From STF1-107 sp964457935 (GTDB lineage Bacteria > Bacillota > Clostridia > Christensenellales > UBA1242), in assembly GCA_964457935.1 (NCBI GenBank), contig CAYWFC010000007.1:1-32188 (forward strand): a stretch of 32,188 bases of DNA. The letters are read 5' to 3'. The position numbers and the translations under genes are program-made. Positions 17,231 through 24,742 of this stretch are shown piece after piece. The notes beneath the pieces are model-generated. The model worked only from the letters and a program-made list of their open reading frames with translations. It had not been told where the DNA came from and searched no databases. Numbering within the stretch: the first letter of the stretch is position 1; each line of letters opens with the position of its first letter.

Positions 17231-17835
17231 ACGAGAACAAGAAGATTACAGATGATAATTCTAGTAGAGAGATAGCAGAGTTAAAGAACACTATCATCGA
17301 ACAAAATGAGATAATCTCTAGATTAAACGCCAAACTAAATGAATACAAGTCAAAAGAAGCTAGCATATCTAGTGCTATCATTGCGGCTGCCGAAAAAGCC
17401 AAACAAATGGAAGAAGCTAGCAAGAAACTCTATCAGATAGAGATACAGCGCAATAGATTGCTGTATATGCGCTTAGAACAGGTGCTGAATGAATTGCATA
17501 GCAAATACCCAGACTTGAAGATGGATAATAAGATAAATGATTTGTCTACTAAATTCAAAAGTCTACTCAATGCAAACTACGAGAATTTGCCGACAAAAGA
17601 CTTTTTGAGCGACTTCAAAAATATCAACCGCGAAGACCCTATCAAGAAAATGCTGTCCAAAATAACGAACTATTGCGACGTGAAACAAAAGCCATCTACC
17701 GAGATAGTGCGCAGTGACGCTCTGCACGACGAAGAGCCATTGCTGGATATGAAAGAAGCCCTAAACCCTACACTAGAACTGGACGATATATTAAAGGCTT
17801 TTGATTTGGGCGGTAGCAAACCAAAGCGTGACTAG
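17227..17835 (+). CDS. Coiled-coil cytoplasmic protein, third gene of lgt operon
   Basis: 202 residues, starting at the ATGA overlap with the upstream gene (SD AGAGGTG); an in-frame ATG at 17083 lies deep in the upstream gene and is rejected. Residues about 13–95 form a long coiled coil (IAELKNTIIEQNEIISRLNA, AEKAKQMEEASKKLYQIEIQ), which recalls DivIVA/GpsB-type proteins but lacks their N-terminal lipid-binding motif. The C-terminal half is polar and ends in LELDDILKAFDLGGSKPKRD. No signal peptide. A scaffolding role is a guess. Confidence 0.75.
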   Translation: MNENKKITDDNSSREIAELKNTIIEQNEIISRLNAKLNEYKSKEASISSAIIAAAEKAKQMEEASKKLYQIEIQRNRLLYMRLEQVLNELHSKYPDLKMDNKINDLSTKFKSLLNANYENLPTKDFLSDFKNINREDPIKKMLSKITNYCDVKQKPSTEIVRSDALHDEEPLLDMKEALNPTLELDDILKAFDLGGSKPKRD

Positions 17836-17841
17836 AAATCC

Positions 17842-17870
17842 TTGACAGCCGTATTTGATTTTGATATAAT
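17842..17870 (+). promoter_or_regulatory. Perfect-consensus sigma-A promoter
   Basis: TTGACA (17842–17847), 17-bp spacer, TATAAT (17865–17870): exact consensus at both boxes. The start codon at 17886 is 15 nt past the -10, so the transcript should begin at or just before the AGGAG SD. No terminator separates it from the lgt operon upstream. Confidence 0.9.
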
Positions 17871-17885
17871 CACACAGGAGATAAT

Positions 17886-18611
17886 ATGACCAAACAACAA
17901 ACTTATGCTCAGAGATTCATCTCAGCGTATAATAGCATAGATACCACGCTCAGGTCTATCTATGGCTTCAAGCGCTCTATGTCGTACTCAGATGTGATAC
18001 ACAGGAGCGTGTATCTCAATAGCGTAGTGCGAAAGTACGAAGATGACTTGATAGACTATGGCAGACTGAGAAATGCCATAATACACAAGAGTAATCAAAA
18101 CTACATCATAGCAGAGCCACATCTCGAAGTGGTGGAGAAGATGGAGAGCCTGGCGAAACTACTCGCCACACCGCCTCTAGCACTCGATAGGATTAGCAAC
18201 CGCGAAGTGCTGTGTCTGAAGTCTACTGACAAAGTCAAATACGTGATAGAACTGATGTCACGTAGCGGATACAGCAATCTACCTGTGTACCAAGACGACC
18301 AACTCATAGGCGTGGCGAACGGTCAGCGTTTGCTGGATGAATTGGGCAAAACTGTAATAAAGGGCGACAATCTGCAAGACTACATCGAGCAGACAGATAT
18401 TGGTGTGATTTTGGCGAATATGCAGAGCGAGAAATACTATGTAGTCGTGGACGAAAAGACGACTATAGAGTACGTGATGAATTTATTCGAGCAAAATAGG
18501 AAACTACTCATAGTGCTGATCACTGAAAAAGGCAGTCTAAAGTATCCTCCACTAGGCATCATCACCATTTCTGACGTGATAGAGATGCAGAATGTCTTAG
18601 ACATATACTGA
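17886..18611 (+). CDS. HEPN-like N-terminal domain fused to a CBS pair
   Basis: 241 residues. Residues 1–95 are helical and contain DYGRLRNAIIH (residues 57–67). RNAIIH matches the HEPN ribonuclease motif R-x4-H with the usual polar residue after Arg (R62, N63, H67). Residues about 100–240 form two CBS repeats (LCLKSTDKVKYVIELMSRSGYSNLP; then VVVDEKTTIEYVMNLFEQN, ending GIITISDVIEM). CBS pairs typically bind adenine nucleotides. By family knowledge HEPN domains are often RNases in toxin or defence systems; a nucleotide-gated RNase is therefore inferred. It is co-directional with a methyltransferase gene (TGATG overlap), a pseudouridine synthase gene and a ferredoxin gene. A non-catalytic HEPN fold is the main alternative. 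Confidence 0.8.
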   Translation: MTKQQTYAQRFISAYNSIDTTLRSIYGFKRSMSYSDVIHRSVYLNSVVRKYEDDLIDYGRLRNAIIHKSNQNYIIAEPHLEVVEKMESLAKLLATPPLALDRISNREVLCLKSTDKVKYVIELMSRSGYSNLPVYQDDQLIGVANGQRLLDELGKTVIKGDNLQDYIEQTDIGVILANMQSEKYYVVVDEKTTIEYVMNLFEQNRKLLIVLITEKGSLKYPPLGIITISDVIEMQNVLDIY

Positions 18612-19465
18612 TGAAAATAGCGAATTGGAAAGATTATAAAGTATTGATGACCTCCCGAGGTGAGAAACTAGAGAGTTGGGGAGGTTATTGTTTGTTACGC
18701 CCCGACCCGCAAATCATATGGGACAACGGTAAAGATATGCTTCACACTCGCCGAGTGGACGCATATTACACTCGCGGTGAGAGCAAGTCTGGCAAATGGA
18801 ATATCATCAAGCCATTGCCACACGACTGGTGCGTGAATTATCGCGACCTAAAGTTTAGAGTGCAACTGATGAACTTCAAACACACAGGGTTATTCCCAGA
18901 GCAAGCAGTGAATTGGGATATGCTGACTGACATTATTCGCAGTGCAGGCAGACCGCTAAAAGTACTGAATTTATTCGCATACACTGGCGCGATGAGCGTG
19001 GTGTGCTCTCATGCGGGCGCTAGCGTCACTCATGTGGACGCAGCCAAGAGTATGGTGGACATAGCCAAGCAAAATGCTGAACTAAACGGCATATCCAATA
19101 TCCGCTATATAGTAGATGATTGCAAGAAATTCATCGAGCGAGAGATTAGACGCGGACACACATACGACATCATCCTTATGGACCCACCTAGTTTCGGTCG
19201 TGGGCCAAACAACGAGACGTGGAAGATAGAAGACGATATATATGATTTCGTCAAATTAACTAAACAGGTGCTGTCTGACCATCCAGTCCTAGTGCTCATC
19301 AATAGTTACACTACCGGTCTGCAACCTACTGTCATGATGAATATCTTGAACAGTGTGTTCGGCGCAGGTGATAGCGATAGTTATGAATTGTGCATACCTA
19401 CAGAAGAAGAAGGAATATTCTTGCCATGCGGATGTACAGCAGTGAGATATTTTGATAGGAGATAA
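18611..19465 (+). CDS. Class I SAM-dependent methyltransferase (RlmI-like)
   Basis: 284 residues. The start ATG overlaps the previous stop (TGATG). The SAM-binding fold is clear: motif I VLNLFAYTGAMS near residues 117–128, then THVDAAKSMVDIAKQN with the ribose-binding acidic residue, and a motif IV MDPPSFGRG near residue 193. FKHTGLFPEQAVNWD upstream is a conserved segment of the COG1092 group, which includes rRNA cytosine-C5 methyltransferases such as RlmI; the N-terminal PUA domain of RlmI is absent. The substrate is likely RNA, not proven. It sits between the HEPN–CBS gene and an RluA gene, which fits an RNA-directed role. Confidence 0.88.
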   Translation: MKIANWKDYKVLMTSRGEKLESWGGYCLLRPDPQIIWDNGKDMLHTRRVDAYYTRGESKSGKWNIIKPLPHDWCVNYRDLKFRVQLMNFKHTGLFPEQAVNWDMLTDIIRSAGRPLKVLNLFAYTGAMSVVCSHAGASVTHVDAAKSMVDIAKQNAELNGISNIRYIVDDCKKFIEREIRRGHTYDIILMDPPSFGRGPNNETWKIEDDIYDFVKLTKQVLSDHPVLVLINSYTTGLQPTVMMNILNSVFGAGDSDSYELCIPTEEEGIFLPCGCTAVRYFDRR

Positions 19466-19466
19466 G

Positions 19467-20165
19467 ATGAATTTCGAACCAAATATTATATACGAAGACA
19501 ATCATTTATTGGTGGTGATCAAGCCATGCAATATTTCTGTGCAAGGCGACGACAGCCACGACGATGACCTGCTGACTTTGCTGAAAAATTACATCAAACA
19601 GCGCGACAACAAGCCCGGTAATGTTTTTCTGGGCTTAGTGCATAGACTGGACCGACCTACAGGCGGTGTAATGGTGTTCGCCAAGACTAGCAAGTGCGCC
19701 AGTCGTCTGAGCGAGAGTTTTAGGAGCCACGACATAGACAAGAAATACTTGTGCGTAGTGCTCGGCACTCCGAAAATAGCCAATGATAGAGTAGAGAGTT
19801 ATCTAAAAAAAGACCCCAAAACTAACACTGTACACCTAGCCCCACAGACTGAGGATGGCGCCAAGAGAGCAGTGCTAGACTACAGAGTTTTGCACACAGT
19901 GGACGGGCTGAGCCTAATAGAAGTGTCTCTGCAGACAGGGCGTTCGCACCAGATCAGAGTGCAGATGTCCAAAGTGCTCAAGACCCCACTCTACAATGAT
20001 TACAAATACGGCGACACCACACATAGAGGCGACTTGGCATTGTGGGCGTATTATCTGAAATTCGTCCACCCTGTCACCAACAAACCTATGATATTCAAGG
20101 TATTGCCAGACGTGACCAAAGTACCATTTAGTTATTTTGAAAACTACATAAACAACAAAGTATAA
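19467..20165 (+). CDS. RluA-family pseudouridine synthase
   Basis: 232 residues from the ATG at 19467, chosen because TAGGAG lies 6–11 nt upstream; an earlier in-frame ATG at 19452 lies inside the preceding gene. The catalytic motif HRLDRPTGGVMVF contains the essential Asp. LQTGRSHQIRVQMS and the ALWAYYLKFVHPVTNKPM end are typical of RluA. There is no N-terminal S4 domain, so it belongs to the short, S4-less forms. It isomerises uridine to pseudouridine in rRNA or tRNA; the exact site cannot be assigned. One base separates it from the methyltransferase stop codon. Confidence 0.93.
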   Translation: MNFEPNIIYEDNHLLVVIKPCNISVQGDDSHDDDLLTLLKNYIKQRDNKPGNVFLGLVHRLDRPTGGVMVFAKTSKCASRLSESFRSHDIDKKYLCVVLGTPKIANDRVESYLKKDPKTNTVHLAPQTEDGAKRAVLDYRVLHTVDGLSLIEVSLQTGRSHQIRVQMSKVLKTPLYNDYKYGDTTHRGDLALWAYYLKFVHPVTNKPMIFKVLPDVTKVPFSYFENYINNKV

Positions 20166-20177
20166 AAGGAGCAAAAT

Positions 20178-20345
20178 ATGAGAGTAAATCCAGACAAATG
20201 TATAAGTTGTGGCAGTTGTATAGCACATTGCCCAGTAGACGCTATCCGCTTCGAGCAGGGCAAGGCATTTATAGACAAATCTATCTGCATACAGTGCGGT
20301 ATGTGCGCTAGTATCTGCCCAGTAGAAGCAATAGACAACGAATAA
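20178..20345 (+). CDS. Small 2[4Fe-4S] ferredoxin
   Basis: 55 residues. Start ATG at 20178 with AAAGGAGC upstream. Two CxxCxxCxxxCP clusters are seen: CISCGSCIAHCP (Cys 8, 11, 14, 18) and CIQCGMCASICP (Cys 37, 40, 43, 47), which bind two [4Fe-4S] clusters as in clostridial ferredoxins. It carries electrons at low potential in anaerobic metabolism. It lies 12 nt after the pseudouridine synthase gene with no promoter of its own, so it is probably the last gene of that transcript. An ordinary housekeeping role is equally possible. Confidence 0.97.
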   Translation: MRVNPDKCISCGSCIAHCPVDAIRFEQGKAFIDKSICIQCGMCASICPVEAIDNE

Positions 20346-20377
20346 TGAAAATTTTATAAAAATTTTTGAAAAAACTA

Positions 20378-20406
20378 TTGACTATAATCAAAATTAGTGT
20401 TATATA
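20378..20406 (+). promoter_or_regulatory. Sigma-A promoter for the Ppx/GppA-like and actin-like pair
   Basis: TTGACT (20378–20383), 17-bp spacer, TATATA (20401–20406) preceded by TGT (extended -10). The start codon at 20428 is 21 nt past the -10; the SD is GAAGAGGTG. Confidence 0.75.
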
Positions 20407-20427
20407 CACCAATGAAGAGGTGAAACT

Positions 20428-21936
20428 ATGGAAAAAATGGCTGTTTTGCAGTTAGGCGTGACTGAAATAAGGCTATCAATACTGAAATACTCAAACAATG
20501 GGTATTTCATCATCGAGAAAGAAATCAGCGAGAATATCAAACTATGCCAAGACATGGAGCGTGATGGCTATCTGAAGCCTGCTCGCATATCTGAGACTAT
20601 AGAGATATTGAAGATTTTCCGCAAAATCATAGATGCAGAAAAGATAGAGAATACTATTTGCTTCGCTGATAGTAGCATCAACAATGCTAGAAATCAAATC
20701 GCATTTTTGGACGAAATATACAAGACAGTATCGTTGTTTTTCAAGGTATTGACTATAGAGGACAAGGTCACTGCTTTGCACAACGCTATATTGAATTCGT
20801 TCTCTATACCAAAAGGCGTCATTATGCAGATATCTGAGAATTCTTGCCTATTGATCAAATACAATAGACGAGTAGCGACTGAGACCTACGCTATAGATTT
20901 CGGCGCTGTTTCTCTGGCAGATAGATTCATAGACGTCAAGACCCCAGCAGAGAAAATGTCTAAGATGTTTGACGTATGTATGGACGAACTAAAGAAAGTC
21001 GATTGGCTCAAAAATATCGAGGAAGACTACGAATTTATTGGTGTAGGACCAGTCGTGGAGAGCGTAGGTAAATTGTGCAGAAAATCTACACATTATCCGC
21101 TCGAATTGGCGCATAACTATGAGATAACTAACCAGAATTTCAACCAAGTGTACAATCTAGTGTCAGGACTAGACTTAGACAATGGCAAGAAACTAAAAGG
21201 TATATCTGATATGCGCATTGACGTGCTGGCAGGCGGTATGGCTATGATGAAAGCGTGCTTTGCTATGTTCGCTTGCACACCTATACACGTCAGCACATGC
21301 AGTGAGATGTATGGCATAGTGACCAAGACTCTCATCAGCCAGACTATGGACAAGCCATTATTGGATATATTGGGCTACAGTCTGAGCAATATCAATGAAT
21401 TTTATCCTACCAATCTCAATATCAACACTGTGTACGACATATCTATGATACTGTACAGACAGCTAAAAGTCTTACACAAACTGGGCAGGAGCTATATCAA
21501 GATTTTGCGCATTGCATCCAGTATGAGTATGTCAGGCAAACGCATTTCGTATGAAAACTACGAGAAGAACTGTTTCCCAGTCATCTGCAATAGTGCTATA
21601 TATGGTGCCACTCACAAGGAAATAGTGCTGGCAGGCTTCGTGGCGTCATGCCAGAATTTAGACGAATTTAGCCTAAACGAATGGGTGAAATACAAAGATA
21701 TCGTGCAGGACGAAGACGTAGAAGCAGTCAAGAAACTCGCTATCATCGTCAAACTCGCCAATATGCTCAATATCACAGGCTCTAATTTCGTCAAAGACAT
21801 AAATTGCGATGTTTTGGGCGACACTGTCATACTAAAGACCGAAGTCGAGAAAGACGCTACTTTGGAGATTTCGCAAGGTATGAAAGTCGCACTTGATTTC
21901 AAAAAGGCATATAAGAAAAATCTACAAATTTTATAG
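20428..21936 (+). CDS. Ppx/GppA-like protein with degraded active-site motifs
   Basis: 502 residues, the length and layout of Ppx/GppA: an ASKHA-fold N-terminal region (to about residue 310) and an HD-like C-terminal domain. Family landmarks: AVLQLGVTEIRLSILKY in place of the usual 'IDIGSNSIRL', DFGAVSLADRF (family 'GAVRLTERF'), and RIDVLAGGMAMM. The key catalytic loop is lost: at residues 134–140 QISENSC replaces the family's DIGGGST. In the HD domain, MSMSGK (residues 366–371) stands where LHDIGK is expected, although the surrounding LHKLGRSYIKILRIAS and IYGATHKEIVLAG segments are conserved. It is therefore probably not a polyphosphatase or pppGpp phosphatase but a binding or scaffold protein. 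Eight bases separate it from the next gene. Confidence 0.8.
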   Translation: MEKMAVLQLGVTEIRLSILKYSNNGYFIIEKEISENIKLCQDMERDGYLKPARISETIEILKIFRKIIDAEKIENTICFADSSINNARNQIAFLDEIYKTVSLFFKVLTIEDKVTALHNAILNSFSIPKGVIMQISENSCLLIKYNRRVATETYAIDFGAVSLADRFIDVKTPAEKMSKMFDVCMDELKKVDWLKNIEEDYEFIGVGPVVESVGKLCRKSTHYPLELAHNYEITNQNFNQVYNLVSGLDLDNGKKLKGISDMRIDVLAGGMAMMKACFAMFACTPIHVSTCSEMYGIVTKTLISQTMDKPLLDILGYSLSNINEFYPTNLNINTVYDISMILYRQLKVLHKLGRSYIKILRIASSMSMSGKRISYENYEKNCFPVICNSAIYGATHKEIVLAGFVASCQNLDEFSLNEWVKYKDIVQDEDVEAVKKLAIIVKLANMLNITGSNFVKDINCDVLGDTVILKTEVEKDATLEISQGMKVALDFKKAYKKNLQIL

Positions 21937-21944
21937 GAGTTGCG

Positions 21945-22940
21945 GTGTTTAGTATCAAGATAGCGGTAAAATTTGGAAGCGATGAAATAATAGTTTACAG
22001 ACAAGGGGTAGGGGTAATAGCAAGACACCCCGCCTTTTTGGCTGTTTCGGCTAGAAATGGACTAAAATCAGTCAAAGCGTACGGTCGTGAAGCACAAAAA
22101 ATGCTAGATAATGACAAAATCAAAGTGTACAAGCCTATCGAAAAGAACGAAATAGTGAACGAAAAATACGCTACTCTGCTGATAAAGAAGATATTGGAAG
22201 ACAGTATATTAGACAAATTGTTTTTGAAATTCATCAACGCAGTAGTCATAGTGCCATGCGGGACGACTTACGCCCAGCTCACTAAGATAAAGACAGTGTG
22301 CAGGCGTGCCGGCATGAGCAAAGTCACATTCGTCCAAAATGCTGTCTGCGTCCGCTATGATCAGGATGACTTAGACCCCAATGCTTATAGCATGGTGGTC
22401 GATATGGGGAAATACTGCACTGATGTGTCAGTTTTGAATAAATATGACTTTTATAAGGGTAAAACACTCATCATAGGTGGCTACGATATGGACGTCGCTC
22501 TGCAGACTTACGTCGCGGACAACCATGGGCTAGATATATCGCTCGACAGTGCCGAACAAGTCAAAAAAGACATCGCTTCGCTGTATAACAAAGATATGTT
22601 CAGTACCGAATACAAGGCATATGATGAATATTCCGCTCTCGTGACCAATCAAATCAGCGCCAACGAAGTCAGAGTGGCTATAGGCGGTGTATTTGAGACG
22701 ATATTCGACAATATCTCTAAGTTTATCCAAGACTTGCCGAAAGAAATACAGAGTGACTTGCACAAGACAGGCATAATGTTCGTCGGCGGTGTCTCCAATG
22801 TCGCTGGACTGTACGAGTATGCCAAAAAGAGACTAGATTTTCCTATCACAGTGTCGCATTATCCTAGTGTCGCTGTGGTGCTGGGTGCAGGCAAAATGCT
22901 GGCAAGTGGAGATACATTCACACGAATTAATTTCAAATAA
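21945..22940 (+). CDS. Divergent MreB/actin-like protein with altered nucleotide-binding loops
   Basis: 331 residues from GTG (21945) with AGGAG upstream. The overall layout matches MreB: a phosphate-1 loop, AYGREAQKML, VVIVPCGTT, a phosphate-2 loop, GGYDMDVALQTY, the EQVKKDIASLY segment, and GGVSNVAGLYEYAKK near the C-terminus. Critical residues differ: the phosphate-1 loop reads VKFGSDEI (K9) where MreB has IDLGTANT. Phosphate-2 reads DMGKYCTD (153–160) where MreB has DIGGGTTE. ATP binding or hydrolysis is probably weakened or lost. It occupies the mreB-like position upstream of minD. No mreC or mreD is present. A partner role with the preceding ASKHA-fold protein is inferred from adjacency. 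Confidence 0.8.
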   Translation: MFSIKIAVKFGSDEIIVYRQGVGVIARHPAFLAVSARNGLKSVKAYGREAQKMLDNDKIKVYKPIEKNEIVNEKYATLLIKKILEDSILDKLFLKFINAVVIVPCGTTYAQLTKIKTVCRRAGMSKVTFVQNAVCVRYDQDDLDPNAYSMVVDMGKYCTDVSVLNKYDFYKGKTLIIGGYDMDVALQTYVADNHGLDISLDSAEQVKKDIASLYNKDMFSTEYKAYDEYSALVTNQISANEVRVAIGGVFETIFDNISKFIQDLPKEIQSDLHKTGIMFVGGVSNVAGLYEYAKKRLDFPITVSHYPSVAVVLGAGKMLASGDTFTRINFK

Positions 22941-22962
22941 ACAATATTTTGACTAATATTGT
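22941..22962. repeat. 22-bp interrupted palindrome
   Basis: ACAATATT (22941–22948) and its exact reverse complement AATATTGT (22955–22962) flank TTGACT. It starts directly after the stop codon and precedes the terminator. It could be an operator or RNA processing hairpin; no -10 fits the TTGACT at 17 bp. Confidence 0.6.
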
Positions 22963-22970
22963 CTAATGTC

Positions 22971-23003
22971 AAAAAAGTGAAGTTTAATGCTTTACTTTTT
23001 TTT
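22971..23003 (+). terminator. Rho-independent terminator between actin-like gene and minD
   Basis: 12-bp stem with one G–U pair (22971–22982 with 22990–23001), 7-nt loop, T tract. It separates the pair of ASKHA-fold genes from minD, implying a minD promoter within 23002–23030; I cannot identify one clearly. Confidence 0.75.
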
Positions 23004-23038
23004 CTGCGTATTTTAACCTACTACATAGGAGACAAAAT

Positions 23039-23836
23039 ATGGCGAGAATTATAGTCATCACATCAGGCAAGGGCGGTGTGGGCAAGACCACAGTATCAGC
23101 CAATCTAGGCTTGCATTTGGCTAAGAAAAATCAAAGAGTGTGCATCATAGATATGGACATCGGGCTAAACAATCTCGATGTGGTGCTGGGCGTAGAGAGC
23201 AAAGTAATGTTCACCTTGCAGGACGTGATATCTAGACGTTGCCGAGTCAGACAGGCATTGGTGCAAAACGAAGAATATCCGCTACTATTCACCATGTCGT
23301 CAGGCAATGTCATCAAGAATATCAATATATCTACATTTGAGATAAAAGAAGTAGTAGACGAACTGGCAAAAAGTTTTGATTTCGTCCTAATAGACTGCCC
23401 AGCAGGCATAGATGCAGGCTTCAATAGAGCAGTGTCGTGCGCCAACGAGGCGATAGTAGTCACCACTCCGCACCTGTCAGCCATACGCGATGCGGACAAA
23501 GTGGTAGACATATTGTCTAGTTTTGACCTAGCGAGCCAGCGTTTCGTGGTCAATCGCGCCAGAGGTGACCTTATCAAAGAGCGCACCATGCTAGACGTCT
23601 ATGAGATTAGCAAGGCGCTGAAGATAGAATTCGGCGGACTGATACCAGAAGATGACTACATATCCAATAGCCTAAACCTCGGCAATATTCATCTGAGCGA
23701 CAAATATTCTAGTGTACGCGCATTTGACGTTTTGGCAGACAATGTTATGAATAGGACGAAGAAATTATTTGACTGTACTTATAGGTACAAAGGCTTTTTT
23801 GGCAATATGCGAAGATTATTAAAAAAGAAGGTGTAA
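23039..23836 (+). CDS. minD: Septum site-determining ATPase MinD
   Basis: 265 residues, TAGGAG before the ATG. The deviant Walker A motif SGKGGVGKTT is at residues 8–17, followed by IDMDIGLNNLDVVLG (switch I) and LIDCPAGID (Walker B/switch II). The C-terminal residues FFGNMRRLLKKKV form the amphipathic helix that targets ATP-bound MinD dimers to the membrane. MinD with MinE (next gene, 3 nt away) positions the division site. No minC is seen next to it. Confidence 0.97.
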   Translation: MARIIVITSGKGGVGKTTVSANLGLHLAKKNQRVCIIDMDIGLNNLDVVLGVESKVMFTLQDVISRRCRVRQALVQNEEYPLLFTMSSGNVIKNINISTFEIKEVVDELAKSFDFVLIDCPAGIDAGFNRAVSCANEAIVVTTPHLSAIRDADKVVDILSSFDLASQRFVVNRARGDLIKERTMLDVYEISKALKIEFGGLIPEDDYISNSLNLGNIHLSDKYSSVRAFDVLADNVMNRTKKLFDCTYRYKGFFGNMRRLLKKKV

Positions 23837-23839
23837 ACA

Positions 23840-24076
23840 ATGAACAAACTAACAGAGCGCCTAGACAACGTACTGAACTCCGAGCGTCAAAACACTCCAA
23901 AATACCTGCAAGAAGTCATCAAGAGTGATTTATTTTATCTTTTGACCAATTATTTTGACTTGGAGTACGACAGCGTGTCGGTAGACATCACTGTGGACGA
24001 AAACAGGCAATACATAGTCAATATGTCATGCAAATCCGACAGACCAAAAAATTTCGGCGCAGTATCGAGTTTTTAG
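23840..24076 (+). CDS. minE: Cell division topological specificity factor MinE
   Basis: 78 residues. The pattern RLDNVLNSERQNTPKYLQEVIKSDLFYLLTNYFDLEYDSV matches MinE, where the N-terminal helix contacts MinD and stimulates its ATPase and the C-terminal half forms the dimeric topological domain (strand ending at NMSC). It is slightly short and lacks the N-terminal FF-type membrane-targeting start. It follows minD by 3 nt. Its presence suggests an oscillating or MinE-regulated Min system rather than the DivIVA/MinJ type of Bacillus. Confidence 0.87.
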   Translation: MNKLTERLDNVLNSERQNTPKYLQEVIKSDLFYLLTNYFDLEYDSVSVDITVDENRQYIVNMSCKSDRPKNFGAVSSF

Positions 24077-24109
24077 TAAAATATTCATATCTCCAGCATA
24101 TATTATGAT

Positions 24110-24742
24110 ATGCGAAGATACCAAACTATCCAAGATATCCAAAACAAAATATATCGCCGTCAGACCCGCCACAAAGTAGCCGTATTTTTTGACTTTGTCC
24201 ACACATTTGTCTGCGTCATAATGTGTCTGTGCAGTGCGCTGTGCTTAATAGACTGCACGCACACACCATTTAGCGAACGGATAATGAACGGCGTGTACGG
24301 CGTGGTAGATTTTTTTGCACCTGAGCGCCACATACTGACTGACGATAGCCACACAGGCTTCGTGAGTAAGATATTGTCCTTAAATACAGAAACCATAGGC
24401 TACGAAGGCATTAGCCACATAGTGCACTACACAGACGTGCAAATAGGCGGTGGACAAGTCATATATGACCAGCCCATTAGTAGTGTAGTAGTGTCACCAT
24501 GCCAAGCCAAGGTCGGGCTGGTGGACATCATAGACGGGAGCAATTTTCTGCAATTAAACATAGGCGACAGTGTCATCATCACTATCAGTGGCAAAGTCAT
24601 TTTCGGAGTGCAAGAAGGCGACATCATACACAAAAACCAAAAAATAGGCTTATTGTACAGCCAGACACAGCCTGTAGTGATGCAAGTATTCCGCGACGGC
24701 GTACTGGTAGACGACATAGAGCAACAACTGGTGGCGTCGTGA
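24110..24742 (+). CDS. SpoIVFA-like membrane protein (degenerate M23/LytM fold)
   Basis: 210 residues. A basic N-terminus (MRRYQTIQDIQNKIYRRQTRHK) precedes a hydrophobic helix at about residues 24–48. The C-terminal 90 residues resemble an M23-type beta barrel: VVSPCQAKVGLVDIIDGSN, LQLNIGDSVIITISGKVI, and EGDIIHKNQKIGLL. There is no HxH or HxxxD zinc site, so it should not be a peptidase. In Bacillus subtilis SpoIVFA has this type of domain and position, holding and inhibiting SpoIVFB. The downstream gene begins within its stop codon. No SD precedes the ATG at 24110, so translation may depend on minE read-through or leaderless initiation. Confidence 0.75.
   Translation: MRRYQTIQDIQNKIYRRQTRHKVAVFFDFVHTFVCVIMCLCSALCLIDCTHTPFSERIMNGVYGVVDFFAPERHILTDDSHTGFVSKILSLNTETIGYEGISHIVHYTDVQIGGGQVIYDQPISSVVVSPCQAKVGLVDIIDGSNFLQLNIGDSVIITISGKVIFGVQEGDIIHKNQKIGLLYSQTQPVVMQVFRDGVLVDDIEQQLVAS

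Noticed and set aside
22949..22954. TTGACT in the palindrome as a -35 box for minD
   Set aside because: No -10 at 16–18 bp; that position is an A tract in the terminator.
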